In this document: positions 44,423 through 53,131 of the stretch, piece after piece
Position numbering within the stretch: position 1 is the first letter of the stretch
How the letters are laid out: the number at the start of each line of letters is the position of its first letter
Assembly (NCBI RefSeq): GCF_039645585.1
Contig: NZ_CP147915.1
Span: forward strand, 868,001 to 932,000
Length of the DNA: 64,000 nucleotides
Reading direction: 5' to 3'
Source: Sulfurimonas sp. HSL-1656
GTDB taxonomy: Bacteria > Campylobacterota > Campylobacteria > Campylobacterales > Sulfurimonadaceae
The notes under the pieces: generated by a model
Seen by the model: only the letters and a program-made list of their open reading frames with translations
Database searches by the model: none
Told to the model about the DNA's origin: nothing
Program-made: the position numbers and the translations under genes

Positions 44423-44742
44423 GGTTCTCTCCTTTCCCAGTAACGGATGATGCCGTCGTAATAATCGGCTTCATCGTAGCGTCTTGCCTGCAGGGCGCTT
44501 GCGCGCAGTTCCCGCATCCGCGTTATCCATGCCTGCTGGGTGGCAGGATCCTGCCGGTTGAGTCGTGCGATGGCGTCACGCTGCTGCTGCGTCAGTCCGT
44601 CGCTGCGCTGGGGGGGAGCATACTGCTGCACATTCGTACTGCCGGGAGCATTGAGCGGGACATTGTATTTATTCAATGCGGCGCTCCAGAGGACACTGGG
44701 GGGCAGAATAAGGGCCGTCAGAATAAGAAAGAACGTTTTCAT
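44419..44742 (-). CDS. small secreted hypothetical protein
   Basis: A 107-residue protein with a clean signal peptide (LTALILPPSVLWSA) and a soluble helical C-terminus rich in Arg, Gln and Ala (TQQQRDAIARLNRQDP...YWERREP). It is first in a three-gene operon with a membrane protein and an amidase. The ribosome site is GAGGTGAC. No family was recognised. Confidence 0.65.
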   Translation of the reverse strand: MKTFFLILTALILPPSVLWSAALNKYNVPLNAPGSTNVQQYAPPQRSDGLTQQQRDAIARLNRQDPATQQAWITRMRELRASALQARRYDEADYYDGIIRYWERREP

Positions 44743-44913
44743 GTCACCTCCTTTCGGACAAGGGAGTGTTCCGAGCCATTCTGTGAAATAGATAGAAACA
44801 GTTTATATTACAACAGAACAGATAAATCTAAAAAATAAGGAAAGCGCGGAAGGGTGATGCACCGCAATAGCCGTTGAAACGCGGCCGAAAATGAATAGTG
44901 AGGGAGGGAAACG

Positions 44914-45216
44914 TCAGAGATCGCAGAGCATGCGCCGGACGATGAACCATTTGGCGATGGCCTGGTCCGTGTACTGATACTCCTGCTGGGCGTGGGGGAT
45001 GGAGATGTTGCGGATCTTGGCACGGAGGATGCCGAAGGCCACGAAGCCGAACAGCAGCGCCGCAACGGCGTAGAACCAGTCATAGAAAAACCAGGCCGCC
45101 ACGGCGAGGAGATAGGTGCCGTAGGAGAAAAGCCACCCCAGCAGCAGTGCCGCGGCGCGGCAGAAGGGTTTGGTCGGTTCGGGTGTCGGTTCGAGCAGCG
45201 GGATATCGGTTTTCAT
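44914..45216 (-). CDS. hypothetical membrane protein
   Basis: A 100-residue protein with two close hydrophobic helices (~20-65, LLLGWLFSYGTYLLAVAAWFF and FYAVAALLFGFVAFGIL) and a charged C-terminus with HAQQEYQYTDQAIAKWF. It is monocistronic, with AT-rich gaps on both sides (44743-44913 and 45217-45369), neither of which shows another gene. No family was recognised. Confidence 0.6.
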   Translation of the reverse strand: MKTDIPLLEPTPEPTKPFCRAAALLLGWLFSYGTYLLAVAAWFFYDWFYAVAALLFGFVAFGILRAKIRNISIPHAQQEYQYTDQAIAKWFIVRRMLCDL

Positions 45217-45369
45217 GGCATGATTATAGCCATTTGGGTGCGCGAAGATAAAGTGACGATAAAATAAATTAAAAAATCGACTTAAATCGTCAGATTAATC
45301 TGCAAACCGTTTGGCAGCGTCATGAAGAATAAGTATGATTTTGACAAATAAAAATTAAAAGGATAGGTT

Positions 45370-45567
45370 ATGAATGAGCCGACACTGCAGAGCATTGGCG
45401 ATTACAACGGTCTTAAAGGCGAGAAGAAATGGGTGGTCCGGGCGGTGCTGCTTTCAGGCCTGTTGCTGGGGGCACTCTACGTTATCGTGTCGAACAGCTA
45501 TGTCGGTGATGTGCATGACCGGCTGCCGGTCAGTGACGGCATCTCCGCCGTTCCCTTCAACCGCTGA
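45370..45567 (+). CDS. small single-helix membrane protein
   Basis: A 65-residue protein with one hydrophobic helix at ~22-41 (VVRAVLLSGLLLGALYVIV), a charged N-terminus and a short outer tail. AAAAGGAT precedes the ATG, and the 130 bases upstream are AT-rich, consistent with a promoter. Nothing similar was recognised. It is 75 bases before the M48 protease gene, which appears to have its own -10 box. Confidence 0.55.
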   Translation: MNEPTLQSIGDYNGLKGEKKWVVRAVLLSGLLLGALYVIVSNSYVGDVHDRLPVSDGISAVPFNR

Positions 45568-45608
45568 ACTTCTTTGCCCTTCGCTGACCCGTTTTAGGGT
45601 CGCGATGC

Positions 45609-45614
45609 TACAAT
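45609..45614 (+). promoter_or_regulatory. -10-like box (TACAAT) for the M48 protease operon
   Basis: TACAAT 29 bases before the ATG at 45643; the leader also has an AAGGTTT ribosome-site-like stretch. Confidence 0.45.
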
Positions 45615-45642
45615 TACCGACATACTCTCATAAGGTTTCTTC

Positions 45643-46926
45643 ATGGTGACAGCTCTGATGGTTATGATCAGCCTCTATTTTATCGTCAAACTCTATATCA
45701 GCGTGATGCAGGTCGGTTTCATCAACCGTGCCAAGCGGATGGCTCCGGTGATGATGGGAAGTGCGGATTATCTAAAGGCCGGCAATTACGCCGTGGCCAA
45801 AGAGAAGCTGCAGATGACGGGGATGCTGATCGAATATATCATGTTCCTCGTCTGGCTCGACGGCGGGATCCGCTGGCTGGAGAGCATGACCGGGGGGATG
45901 GACGAACCGGTGAAAAGCATTAGCATGGTGCTGGCGTTTCTGCTGATCAACACGCTGGTGGAGCTGCCGCTGTCGCTCTACGAGAAATTCGTACTCGATG
46001 CGAAATTCGGATTCAACCGTACGTCTGTCGGTCTCTACATCAAGGACACGCTGATTACGTTGACACTGGTTGCACTGCTGGGCGGTGCGGTCATCTGGGG
46101 TGTGACGGCGATCATCGCGTCGGCGGCGCTGTGGTGGTTTTGGGCCTTCCTTTTCCTGTTTGCCGTCGTCGTTGCACTCAATATGCTTTTCCCGACGCTT
46201 CGGGCGCTCTTTTTCGACAAGCTGACGCCCCTGGACGACGAGACACTGGCGGGTGAGATCGATACGCTGATGCAGAAGACCGGCTTTGTCAGCAGTGGCG
46301 TCTTTGTCAGCGACGCCAGCAAACGGGACACCAGGCTCAACGCCTATTTCGGCGGCCTGGGCAAGAGCAAGCGCGTCGTCCTCTACGACACGCTGCTCGA
46401 AAAACTCGAAGAGCGCGAACTCCTGGCGGTTCTCGGGCATGAACTGGGACACTTTGCCCACGGCGACCTCTACAAGAACATCGGGATCGTCGGGGGGATG
46501 CTCTTTTTCATGCTCGCCCTCTTCGGGAACCTGCCCGAATCGCTCTTTATGCATCTGGGGGTCGGCAATACACCTGCTGTGACCGTCATCCTGTTTCTGC
46601 TTTTCATGCCGCTGGTCAGTTTCTTTATCATGCCGCTCATGGGCCTGATCAGTCGCCACAACGAGTACGAGGCGGACCGCAGCGGGGGCGAACTCGTCGG
46701 CAAGCTCTACCTGGCCAACGCCCTGCGCAAACTGGTGACGGAGAACCGCTCCTTCCCCCTTTCGCATCCGCTCTATATTTTCTTCTACTATACCCATCCG
46801 CCGGTGATCGAACGCCTGCGGGCCCTCGGATTCGAGGAGCGGGGGAGCGGTAAGGGGGCATTGCGCTCCGACTGCGACGCCGACAGCGTCGAGCGTGAGC
46901 TCGATGACGAAGGGGTACGCTCCTGA
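45643..46926 (+). CDS. M48 family (Ste24-type) membrane metalloprotease
   Basis: A 427-residue inner-membrane zinc protease. Hydrophobic helices precede the catalytic HELGHFAHGD motif near residue 266, and EYEADRSG supplies the third zinc ligand, as in Ste24/CAAX proteases. The length equals Ste24p, longer than HtpX. Bacterial members act in membrane-protein quality control; CAAX processing is not expected. Its stop overlaps the prmC ATG (TGATG). Confidence 0.92.
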   Translation: MVTALMVMISLYFIVKLYISVMQVGFINRAKRMAPVMMGSADYLKAGNYAVAKEKLQMTGMLIEYIMFLVWLDGGIRWLESMTGGMDEPVKSISMVLAFLLINTLVELPLSLYEKFVLDAKFGFNRTSVGLYIKDTLITLTLVALLGGAVIWGVTAIIASAALWWFWAFLFLFAVVVALNMLFPTLRALFFDKLTPLDDETLAGEIDTLMQKTGFVSSGVFVSDASKRDTRLNAYFGGLGKSKRVVLYDTLLEKLEERELLAVLGHELGHFAHGDLYKNIGIVGGMLFFMLALFGNLPESLFMHLGVGNTPAVTVILFLLFMPLVSFFIMPLMGLISRHNEYEADRSGGELVGKLYLANALRKLVTENRSFPLSHPLYIFFYYTHPPVIERLRALGFEERGSGKGALRSDCDADSVERELDDEGVRS

Positions 46927-47762
46927 TGGGTGGGCATGTCCGTCCGCTGCGCGAATGCCTCGATATCATCGCCGCCGAAATCGCCGTGAGCGCGGAGCGC
47001 CCGCGGCGGGAGGCGGAACGGATGCTGATGGAATACCTGGAGCGTGACGGCCTCTGGCTGATCACCCACCAGGACGAACCGGTCTCCTGCGACGAGCGGC
47101 TCTGGGAGTGGGTGGCACGGCGCAAGGCGCATGAGCCGCTGGAATACATTTTCAAGCGCGTCAGTTTCTATTCACAGCTCTTCTATATCGCTCCGGGTGC
47201 GCTGATCCCGCGCCCGGAGACGGAACTTCTGATCGACCGTGTCCTCGGAACAGTCGAGCGCGAGGGAAATTTCACGCTCTGCGAGGTCGGGGTCGGCAGC
47301 GGCGCGGTCAGCGTGACCCTGGCGCTCCACCTGGAGCATGCGACGATGATCGGCGTCGATATCAGCGAGGATGCCCTGGGGGTTGCGGGCAAAAACATCG
47401 CGGACTTCGGGCTTGAAGCGCGGATCGACCTGCGTCAGAGTGACCTGCTTGCAAATGTGCCGGAAACGGTTGACGTCCTGGTTTCCAATCCCCCCTACGT
47501 GGCTGCCGACGCGGCACTTGAACGCAACCTTGATTATGAACCCGACCTGGCCCTTTTCGGCGGCGTGACGGGGATGGACATCATCGTCCGCCTGATCGAT
47601 GCGGTCGCCGAAAGGCAGATTCCGCTCTTTTGCTGCGAAATGGGTTACGACCAGCGCGAGGCAGTCTCTGCCATCGTCCCGGATGGGTATGGGGTTGAAT
47701 TCTACAAGGACCTTGCGGGGCTTGACCGCGGGTTTGTCATGACACGAAAGGATGATAGATGA
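46926..47762 (+). CDS. prmC: release factor N5-glutamine methyltransferase
   Basis: A 278-residue PrmC that methylates the Gln of the GGQ motif of RF1 and RF2. The helical N-terminal domain ends at EPLEYIF; the SAM domain has ALIPRPETELLID, CEVGVGSGAVSVTLA and the substrate motif NPPYV near residue 188. It overlaps both neighbours by 1-4 bases. Confidence 0.95.
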   Translation: MGGHVRPLRECLDIIAAEIAVSAERPRREAERMLMEYLERDGLWLITHQDEPVSCDERLWEWVARRKAHEPLEYIFKRVSFYSQLFYIAPGALIPRPETELLIDRVLGTVEREGNFTLCEVGVGSGAVSVTLALHLEHATMIGVDISEDALGVAGKNIADFGLEARIDLRQSDLLANVPETVDVLVSNPPYVAADAALERNLDYEPDLALFGGVTGMDIIVRLIDAVAERQIPLFCCEMGYDQREAVSAIVPDGYGVEFYKDLAGLDRGFVMTRKDDR

Positions 47763-48250
47763 ATACAAAACAGTTAAGCGTCACGCTTTACCTGCTCGCC
47801 GTGGCGGCCACGCTCGGTGCGGTGCTGATCCTGGGCATCGTGGTCGCCCCGGTGATCTTCCACTCGGCGGCGGTCCTGCCGAACGATCTGCTGAGCCGCT
47901 ATGAAGAGGGAATGTTGATGGGGGAGATTTTCCGCCGTTTCAGTTACTGGGCCTACGTGATGGCTGTTATCATGCTCGTTTTTGAAGGAAACGAGTACCG
48001 CCGCCAACGCCGTGACAAGTGGGCCATCATGAGCGCGCTGCTCGGGGTGGCGACACTGCTGATGTTCGCCGCAGTCTATGTACCGATGATCCTTGCCATG
48101 CAGGCGGAGGGGGCCGATGCCACGGCCAGCGAAGCTTTCGCGTCACTGCACAGTGCCAGCGAATTCGATTTCAAACTGCTGGCGGTCGCACTCATCGTGC
48201 TCTTTGTCCGCCGGATGCAGCTGATGTTTCTGCCAGCCGCCGGGCGCTAA
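47759..48250 (+). CDS. DUF4149-type membrane protein
   Basis: A 163-residue protein with four hydrophobic helices, fitting the DUF4149/TMEM205-like family: early LGAVLILGIVVAPVIF, then FRRFSYWAYVMA and a final LHSASEFDFKLLAVALIVLF. It is coupled to prmC by ATGA, an arrangement seen in other Campylobacterota. Function is unknown. Confidence 0.75.
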   Translation: MNTKQLSVTLYLLAVAATLGAVLILGIVVAPVIFHSAAVLPNDLLSRYEEGMLMGEIFRRFSYWAYVMAVIMLVFEGNEYRRQRRDKWAIMSALLGVATLLMFAAVYVPMILAMQAEGADATASEAFASLHSASEFDFKLLAVALIVLFVRRMQLMFLPAAGR

Positions 48251-48270
48251 TATAAGAGGATACCGCCCCG

Positions 48271-48660
48271 TTAGGAGCGGTTGATGCCGTAACGCCCCGG
48301 CCCGGAGAAGAAGAGGGCCAGTGCGGCAAAAAGATAGAGCAGGGCCATTTCGCTGACCGGACCGCCTGTTTTGGTGAGCTGCAGCGGGAAGAGCCCGCCG
48401 AGAAGGGCCACGGCCACTATCATATTCACAGCCATCAGCGCCGCGCCGATCCGCGCATAGAATCCCAGAATGATCATCACCGGGGCGATCACTTCGCCGA
48501 CAAAGACACCGTAACCGAGCCAGCCCGGCACTCCGTGCGCCTGCAGCATCCCCTGAATGTGGGAGATGCCGTGCAGCAGTTTGTGGACACCGTGGAACAG
48601 CATCAGGATGCCGATAGAGAGGCGCAGCAGCAACCGGGCAAGATCATCGTTTCTGAACAT
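48271..48660 (-). CDS. DoxX family membrane protein
   Basis: A 129-residue inner-membrane protein with four helices and the DoxX pattern: LLLRLSIGILMLFHGVHKL, YGVFVGEVIAPVMIILGF and LYLFAALALFFSGPGRYG. DoxX relatives include quinone-linked redox proteins and proteins tied to thiosulfate oxidation, but many have unknown roles. It shares its strand and a 9-base gap with the J-domain gene. Confidence 0.88.
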   Translation of the reverse strand: MFRNDDLARLLLRLSIGILMLFHGVHKLLHGISHIQGMLQAHGVPGWLGYGVFVGEVIAPVMIILGFYARIGAALMAVNMIVAVALLGGLFPLQLTKTGGPVSEMALLYLFAALALFFSGPGRYGINRS

Positions 48661-48669
48661 AGAGTCTCC

Positions 48670-48960
48670 TTAGCGTCCGCCGAACTTCTGTTCCCACCAC
48701 TCCTGGGGGGTGAGGCAGGTCTCTTTGAGGTAGGGTTCGTCCAGGCGGTATTCATAATGTTTGACAAATTCGAGCAGCGTTTTGTAGGCGTCGTTGATCC
48801 GTGCACTCATGGCGTTGGCCGTGTCGGGGTCGTCGGCGTGTTTGTCAGGGTGCCAGCGGTGCATCATGTTCTTATAGCGTGTTTTGATTTCGGACAGGGT
48901 CGCTTTGTCGTGAAGGCCAAGCAGGGTCTTGGCCTTCAGAACGCTCTCATAGGGGGGCAT
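48670..48960 (-). CDS. short J-domain protein
   Basis: A 96-residue protein consisting largely of a DnaJ J-domain with the HPDK tripeptide intact (MMHRWHPDKHADD near residue 34) between two helices. The C-terminal YLKETCLTPQEWWEQKFG replaces the usual zinc and substrate domains. It would stimulate an Hsp70 ATPase on a special client. It follows ftsZ by 11 bases. Confidence 0.85.
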   Translation of the reverse strand: MPPYESVLKAKTLLGLHDKATLSEIKTRYKNMMHRWHPDKHADDPDTANAMSARINDAYKTLLEFVKHYEYRLDEPYLKETCLTPQEWWEQKFGGR

Positions 48961-48971
48961 AGGGAAGGGCG

Positions 48972-50123
48972 TCAGTCTTTTTGCTGGCGCATATAGGTCG
49001 GTACGTCGAGGTAATCGTCGCTCAGGTCACCGCCGACGACCATTCTCGGGCGCGTCACGGTACGGCCGGCGGCAGGGGCCTCCTGTGCCGGTGTTTCATA
49101 AGTGTCGTTATTGACGGAGGGTGCTTTTTTCGCCGTCTCTTCATGGTCGAAACCGGTGGCAACGAGGGTGATCTTGATGTAGTCGATCGCCAGGGTCGCA
49201 TCCGTCGTGGTCCCGAAGATGACATCGGCATTCTCGTCCGCGCTCTCCTCGACGACACCCATCGCTTCACCGATGGCGACCATCGGGAAGTCGGGGTGCA
49301 TCGTAAAGTGGACGAGGACGCCCATGGCGCCGTTGATGCTCATGTTGTCGAGCAGCGGTGACTCGATCGCCGCGCGGATCGCTTCATAAGCGGCATTATC
49401 GCCCTGGTACTCCCCGACGCCCATCAGGGCCATCCCGTGGTGGCACATGACGGTTTTAAGGTCGGCGAAGTCGAGGTTGATGTCGTTGTCACCGGAGGAG
49501 AGGATGACCCCGGACGTCCCGCTGACAGCCTGCGCGAGAATGCTGTCGACGATCTTGAAGGACTCTTTCAGCCCCAGGTTCTTATCGATGATGGAAAGGA
49601 GCTTGTCATTGGGGATGACGACGATGGAGTCGCTCTCTTTTTTCAGTTCGGCCAGACCCTGCTCGGCGAGCTTGAGACGTTTGCGCCCTTCGAACGCGAA
49701 AGGCTTGGTGACGACGGAGATCGTCAGTGCACCGAGGTCACGTGCGATCTGGGCAATGACCGGGGCCGCACCGGTACCGGTACCCCCGCCGAGACCGGCA
49801 GCGATAAAGACGATATCGGCCCCCTCGATGGCGGCGCGGATATCGTCATAGTTCTCGATGGCGGAATCTTTGCCGACGCTCGGTTTCATCCCGGCGCCGA
49901 GCCCCTTCGTCAGACGGCTTCCCATCTGGATTTTGACCGGTGCAAAAGAGGTCTGAAGCACTTGTGCGTCGGTATTGGCGACGACCATCTCGATGCCGTC
50001 AACCCCCTCGTTGATCATATGACCGATCATATTGCCGCCGCCGCCGCCGACGCCGATGGCAACGATACGCGCACCGTTGTTGGCCGTCGTCTCTTCGATT
50101 TTGAACATATTGTCAGATCCCAT
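48972..50123 (-). CDS. ftsZ: cell division protein FtsZ
   Basis: A 383-residue tubulin homologue that forms the Z-ring. GTP-binding motifs: GVGGGGGNMIGHM near residue 27, the tubulin signature GGGTGTGAAP near 117 and NDKLL. The T7 loop region NLDFADLKTVM and a C-terminal FtsA/ZipA-binding peptide DVPTYMRQQ are present. ATG 50123 has a GGGGAG site. It is downstream of ftsA, 14 bases apart. Confidence 0.98.
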   Translation of the reverse strand: MGSDNMFKIEETTANNGARIVAIGVGGGGGNMIGHMINEGVDGIEMVVANTDAQVLQTSFAPVKIQMGSRLTKGLGAGMKPSVGKDSAIENYDDIRAAIEGADIVFIAAGLGGGTGTGAAPVIAQIARDLGALTISVVTKPFAFEGRKRLKLAEQGLAELKKESDSIVVIPNDKLLSIIDKNLGLKESFKIVDSILAQAVSGTSGVILSSGDNDINLDFADLKTVMCHHGMALMGVGEYQGDNAAYEAIRAAIESPLLDNMSINGAMGVLVHFTMHPDFPMVAIGEAMGVVEESADENADVIFGTTTDATLAIDYIKITLVATGFDHEETAKKAPSVNNDTYETPAQEAPAAGRTVTRPRMVVGGDLSDDYLDVPTYMRQQKD

Positions 50124-50137
50124 CTGTCACTCCCCTG

Positions 50138-51505
50138 TTAAAATAACTGTGTAATCCAGTTCCAAAACTTGCTGCCGATGCCGGCTGCTTTTTCCGCACC
50201 CTTCTTCGTATCGAAGGATTTGATTCTGATCGTACCGGCTTCCTCGGAGGGGGGCAGCGGAATCTCTTCCTCTGCGGGCTCCTGAACGGAAGGTTCGGTC
50301 AGATCCGGTTTCTCCAGCGGCTCCTCGCTGCGGTAGCGCACCTGCCGGTTGACGTCGATTTCGTAAGGCGCGTAGCCTCCCGCCGCGTATTTGACAAGAC
50401 CGACCGCCGTGGCAGTTGCCGGGTCTTTGAGGGCTTCAAAAAGCCCGTCGACGTTGCTCGGTTTGGCCAGGCGTACCGGGACGTTGTCAAAGATTGCGAC
50501 GGCAAGATCACGGAGACCGTCGAGCTTGGTAAAGCCGCCTGTGAGGACAACTCCGGCACCCAGCTGATCCTTGAGGTTGCTTTTGTCAATGGACTGGGCG
50601 AGGATCATCAGCGTCTCTTCGACCCGGGCGTAGATGACGTTGTGCACGACCCCCAGGGAGACCTCATGGGTGGACTCTTCGTCCCCGATAATGGGGAGCT
50701 CGATCAGGTCGTCGCTCGGGGTGCTCAGCGAGCCGAACTTGATCTTCACGTTCTCGGCGACGTTGAGCGGCGTGTGCAGCGCCATGGAGAGGTCGCTGGT
50801 GATGTGGTGCGAACCTACTCCCAGAAAATCGTTGTAGCGGATGGCGGTACCGGAGTGGATCACGGTGTCGCAGGTATGCCCGCCCATGTCGATCACGGCT
50901 GCACCGAGCTCTTTCTCATCCTCGTTGAGCACGGCGATGGCAGAGGCGTAGCCGCTGAGTACGACGGTATCGACCTCGACCCCTGCGCCGCGTACGGCTT
51001 TTTTGAGGTTGTTCAGGTTGGACTTCTGCGTCGTGATGATGTGCGTCTCGACCTCAAGGCGCGACGCATTCATCCCCAGCGGGTCCTCGATGAACTCCTG
51101 GTCGTCGACGATGAAGTTGTACGGCAGCGTATGCAGTACCTCGTACTCGTTGGGGATGTTGGCGTTGTAGAGCGACGTGTGCATGACACGGCTGATCTCT
51201 TTGAACGTGATCTCGCGGTTGGGAATATTGACGATCCCGCTGGAGTTCAGGCTCTTGGTGTAGGCGCCGGAGATGGAGACGATGGCCCGTTTGATTTCGG
51301 TGCCGGCGACGCGTCTTGCATCTGCCAGGGCGGCCTTGATCGCTTTGGAAGCGAGCTCGATATTGGTGATGGAGCCCTTTTTGATCCCCTGGGAGCGGAC
51401 GATGCCGGCCCCCGAGATCTGGATCGCCCCGTCAGGGGAGATGTCCGCGATGATGGCGCAGATCTTGCTGGAGCCGATATCGATCGCGAGGACGCTTTTT
51501 TTCAC
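50138..51505 (-). CDS. ftsA: cell division protein FtsA
   Basis: A 455-residue actin-like protein that anchors FtsZ to the membrane. ATPase motifs: AIDIGSSKICAIIAD at the start, VIDMGGHTCDTVIHSG near 205 and VVLTGGFTKLDGL. The C-terminus after a low-complexity linker (~395-435) ends in an amphipathic FWNWITQLF, the membrane-targeting helix. The GTG start overlaps the ppiD-like stop. Confidence 0.97.
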   Translation of the reverse strand: MKKSVLAIDIGSSKICAIIADISPDGAIQISGAGIVRSQGIKKGSITNIELASKAIKAALADARRVAGTEIKRAIVSISGAYTKSLNSSGIVNIPNREITFKEISRVMHTSLYNANIPNEYEVLHTLPYNFIVDDQEFIEDPLGMNASRLEVETHIITTQKSNLNNLKKAVRGAGVEVDTVVLSGYASAIAVLNEDEKELGAAVIDMGGHTCDTVIHSGTAIRYNDFLGVGSHHITSDLSMALHTPLNVAENVKIKFGSLSTPSDDLIELPIIGDEESTHEVSLGVVHNVIYARVEETLMILAQSIDKSNLKDQLGAGVVLTGGFTKLDGLRDLAVAIFDNVPVRLAKPSNVDGLFEALKDPATATAVGLVKYAAGGYAPYEIDVNRQVRYRSEEPLEKPDLTEPSVQEPAEEEIPLPPSEEAGTIRIKSFDTKKGAEKAAGIGSKFWNWITQLF

Positions 51506-52977
51506 TGCCCGAATCCTTTGAGGAAGATCTGTGTTTCATACCGCTCGGCAAGGGTGGCAATCAGGGACTGGCTGAGAAGGGTCTCTTTGACCTGGGCAAC
51601 GGCCTCGGTCTCATTGGGCGCGCTTGCAGGGTCGATCTTCTGGTCGACGATGCGGTAGAGCACGATTTTGCCCGAAGAGAGTTGCGCCATGTTTTCGGCT
51701 TTGTTCGAGCGGAAGAGGCTGGCGAGCAGTGCCTGTGTCTCCTGTTCGTTCAGGCCTTCGACACCGGCCGTTGCATCACGCTTGAGGTAGCCCTCTGTCG
51801 TCGTGCCGCGGAAAGACGCGAGTGAGGACTGTGCCAGTTCCATCAGTTTCTGGCCGCGCATCTGGCTGGTGTAGGCGGCGAGGAGTTCCGCTTTGGCTGC
51901 TTCGAAGGTTTTCGGCATCGGCGCGATGGTCTCGAGGCGTTTGATGACCACGTAGGCGCCGTGCTCTTTTTTCGGTTTGAGGTAGGGGCTGGCTGCATCG
52001 GCGGCGGCGATGGCCTGCACCGTCTCGGCGCTGAAGCTGCCGTCGCCTTCGCGGACGGTCGTTTCGACGATCTTGACGCCGGCGTCGAGTTTCTCTTTTT
52101 TGAAGGCGATGTAGGTTTTCAGGGCCTCTTTGTTGGTCGCCTTGTCATTGAGGGCAGCGGTGACGGCGCTCTTGGCGTTTTCAAAGGCCATGATCTTGCC
52201 GTCCGGTCCTACGAAGTCGTATTTGTGTGCGTCGTAGTATGCCTGCAGCTCTTCGTCACCTGCACCGGCATCAACCGCATCCTGGGTAATGTAGGCGATC
52301 TTGAACGCACGCGGTGTCATGTAGTCGTTTTTGTGGCTCTCCCAGAACGCTTTGAGTGCGGCGTCGGAGGTGTCGATGTTGACCATGGCACCGTCAAGCA
52401 CTTTGTACTCGAACTTGTCGGCAATGCCGAGGGCGGTTTCGAATGCCGTCTTTTCGACACCGTTCGCCGTCGCCGGGAAAAGGGCGAAGAGTTTCTGGAT
52501 CAGCAGCGCGCGGCGGATATCCGCTTCGTAGTCGACCGGGGTCAAACGGTTCTGTTTGAGCACCTTCTGGTAGAGCTCTTTGCTGAAGACCCCGTTCTCG
52601 ATGAAGGCCTGCTGGGACTGCAGTACCGCGGCCACCTCTTTGTCGGTCGCTTCGAGGTTATAGCTGTTAGCCAGGTTGACGAGCAGGGCCTGGTTGACGA
52701 GCTGCTGTAACGCCTGTTTGTCCAGGCCGAGCTTTTTAGCCTGCTCTTCGTCGAACTGGCCCTGGAAGATCTGGCTGTAGCGGTTGAAAAGCTGTGCGTA
52801 GGTCTTTTGGAGTTCCCGGCTGGTGATGCTGACGTCACCGACTTTGGCCACGGCCCCCGATTTGTCGCCGTAGCTGTACTGCCCCCATCCGACAAATCCC
52901 GCCCCGATAAACGCGATCGTTGAGATCCAGATCGTAATGACGAGGTATTTTCGGTGTCGTTGCATCCATGTAATCAT
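51502..52977 (-). CDS. PpiD/SurA-like periplasmic chaperone
   Basis: A 491-residue protein with one N-terminal helix (YLVITIWISTIAFIGAGFV) anchoring it in the inner membrane, then a SurA-N-like domain (VGDVSITSRELQKTYAQLFNRY...LVNQALLVNLAN) and a PPIase/chaperone region. The parvulin domain is degenerate, so peptidyl-prolyl isomerase activity is doubtful; a chaperone for outgoing outer-membrane proteins is likely. The ppiD-ftsA-ftsZ order with bioA next to it matches Helicobacter pylori. Confidence 0.88.
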   Translation of the reverse strand: MITWMQRHRKYLVITIWISTIAFIGAGFVGWGQYSYGDKSGAVAKVGDVSITSRELQKTYAQLFNRYSQIFQGQFDEEQAKKLGLDKQALQQLVNQALLVNLANSYNLEATDKEVAAVLQSQQAFIENGVFSKELYQKVLKQNRLTPVDYEADIRRALLIQKLFALFPATANGVEKTAFETALGIADKFEYKVLDGAMVNIDTSDAALKAFWESHKNDYMTPRAFKIAYITQDAVDAGAGDEELQAYYDAHKYDFVGPDGKIMAFENAKSAVTAALNDKATNKEALKTYIAFKKEKLDAGVKIVETTVREGDGSFSAETVQAIAAADAASPYLKPKKEHGAYVVIKRLETIAPMPKTFEAAKAELLAAYTSQMRGQKLMELAQSSLASFRGTTTEGYLKRDATAGVEGLNEQETQALLASLFRSNKAENMAQLSSGKIVLYRIVDQKIDPASAPNETEAVAQVKETLLSQSLIATLAERYETQIFLKGFGQ

Positions 52978-53131
52978 CTGTGTCGTTTGCCTTCTTGCGT
53001 CGTAGTTGTCAATTTTATAAGTTTAAAGCTTAAGAATTGCCTTAAACTCCCTGTTTTCCGCACGTTTTTTCACTGTGAGTTCAATATTTTTCGATAAGAT
53101 TTTCAAAATTCTACCGTAGGAAGGGTACAAG

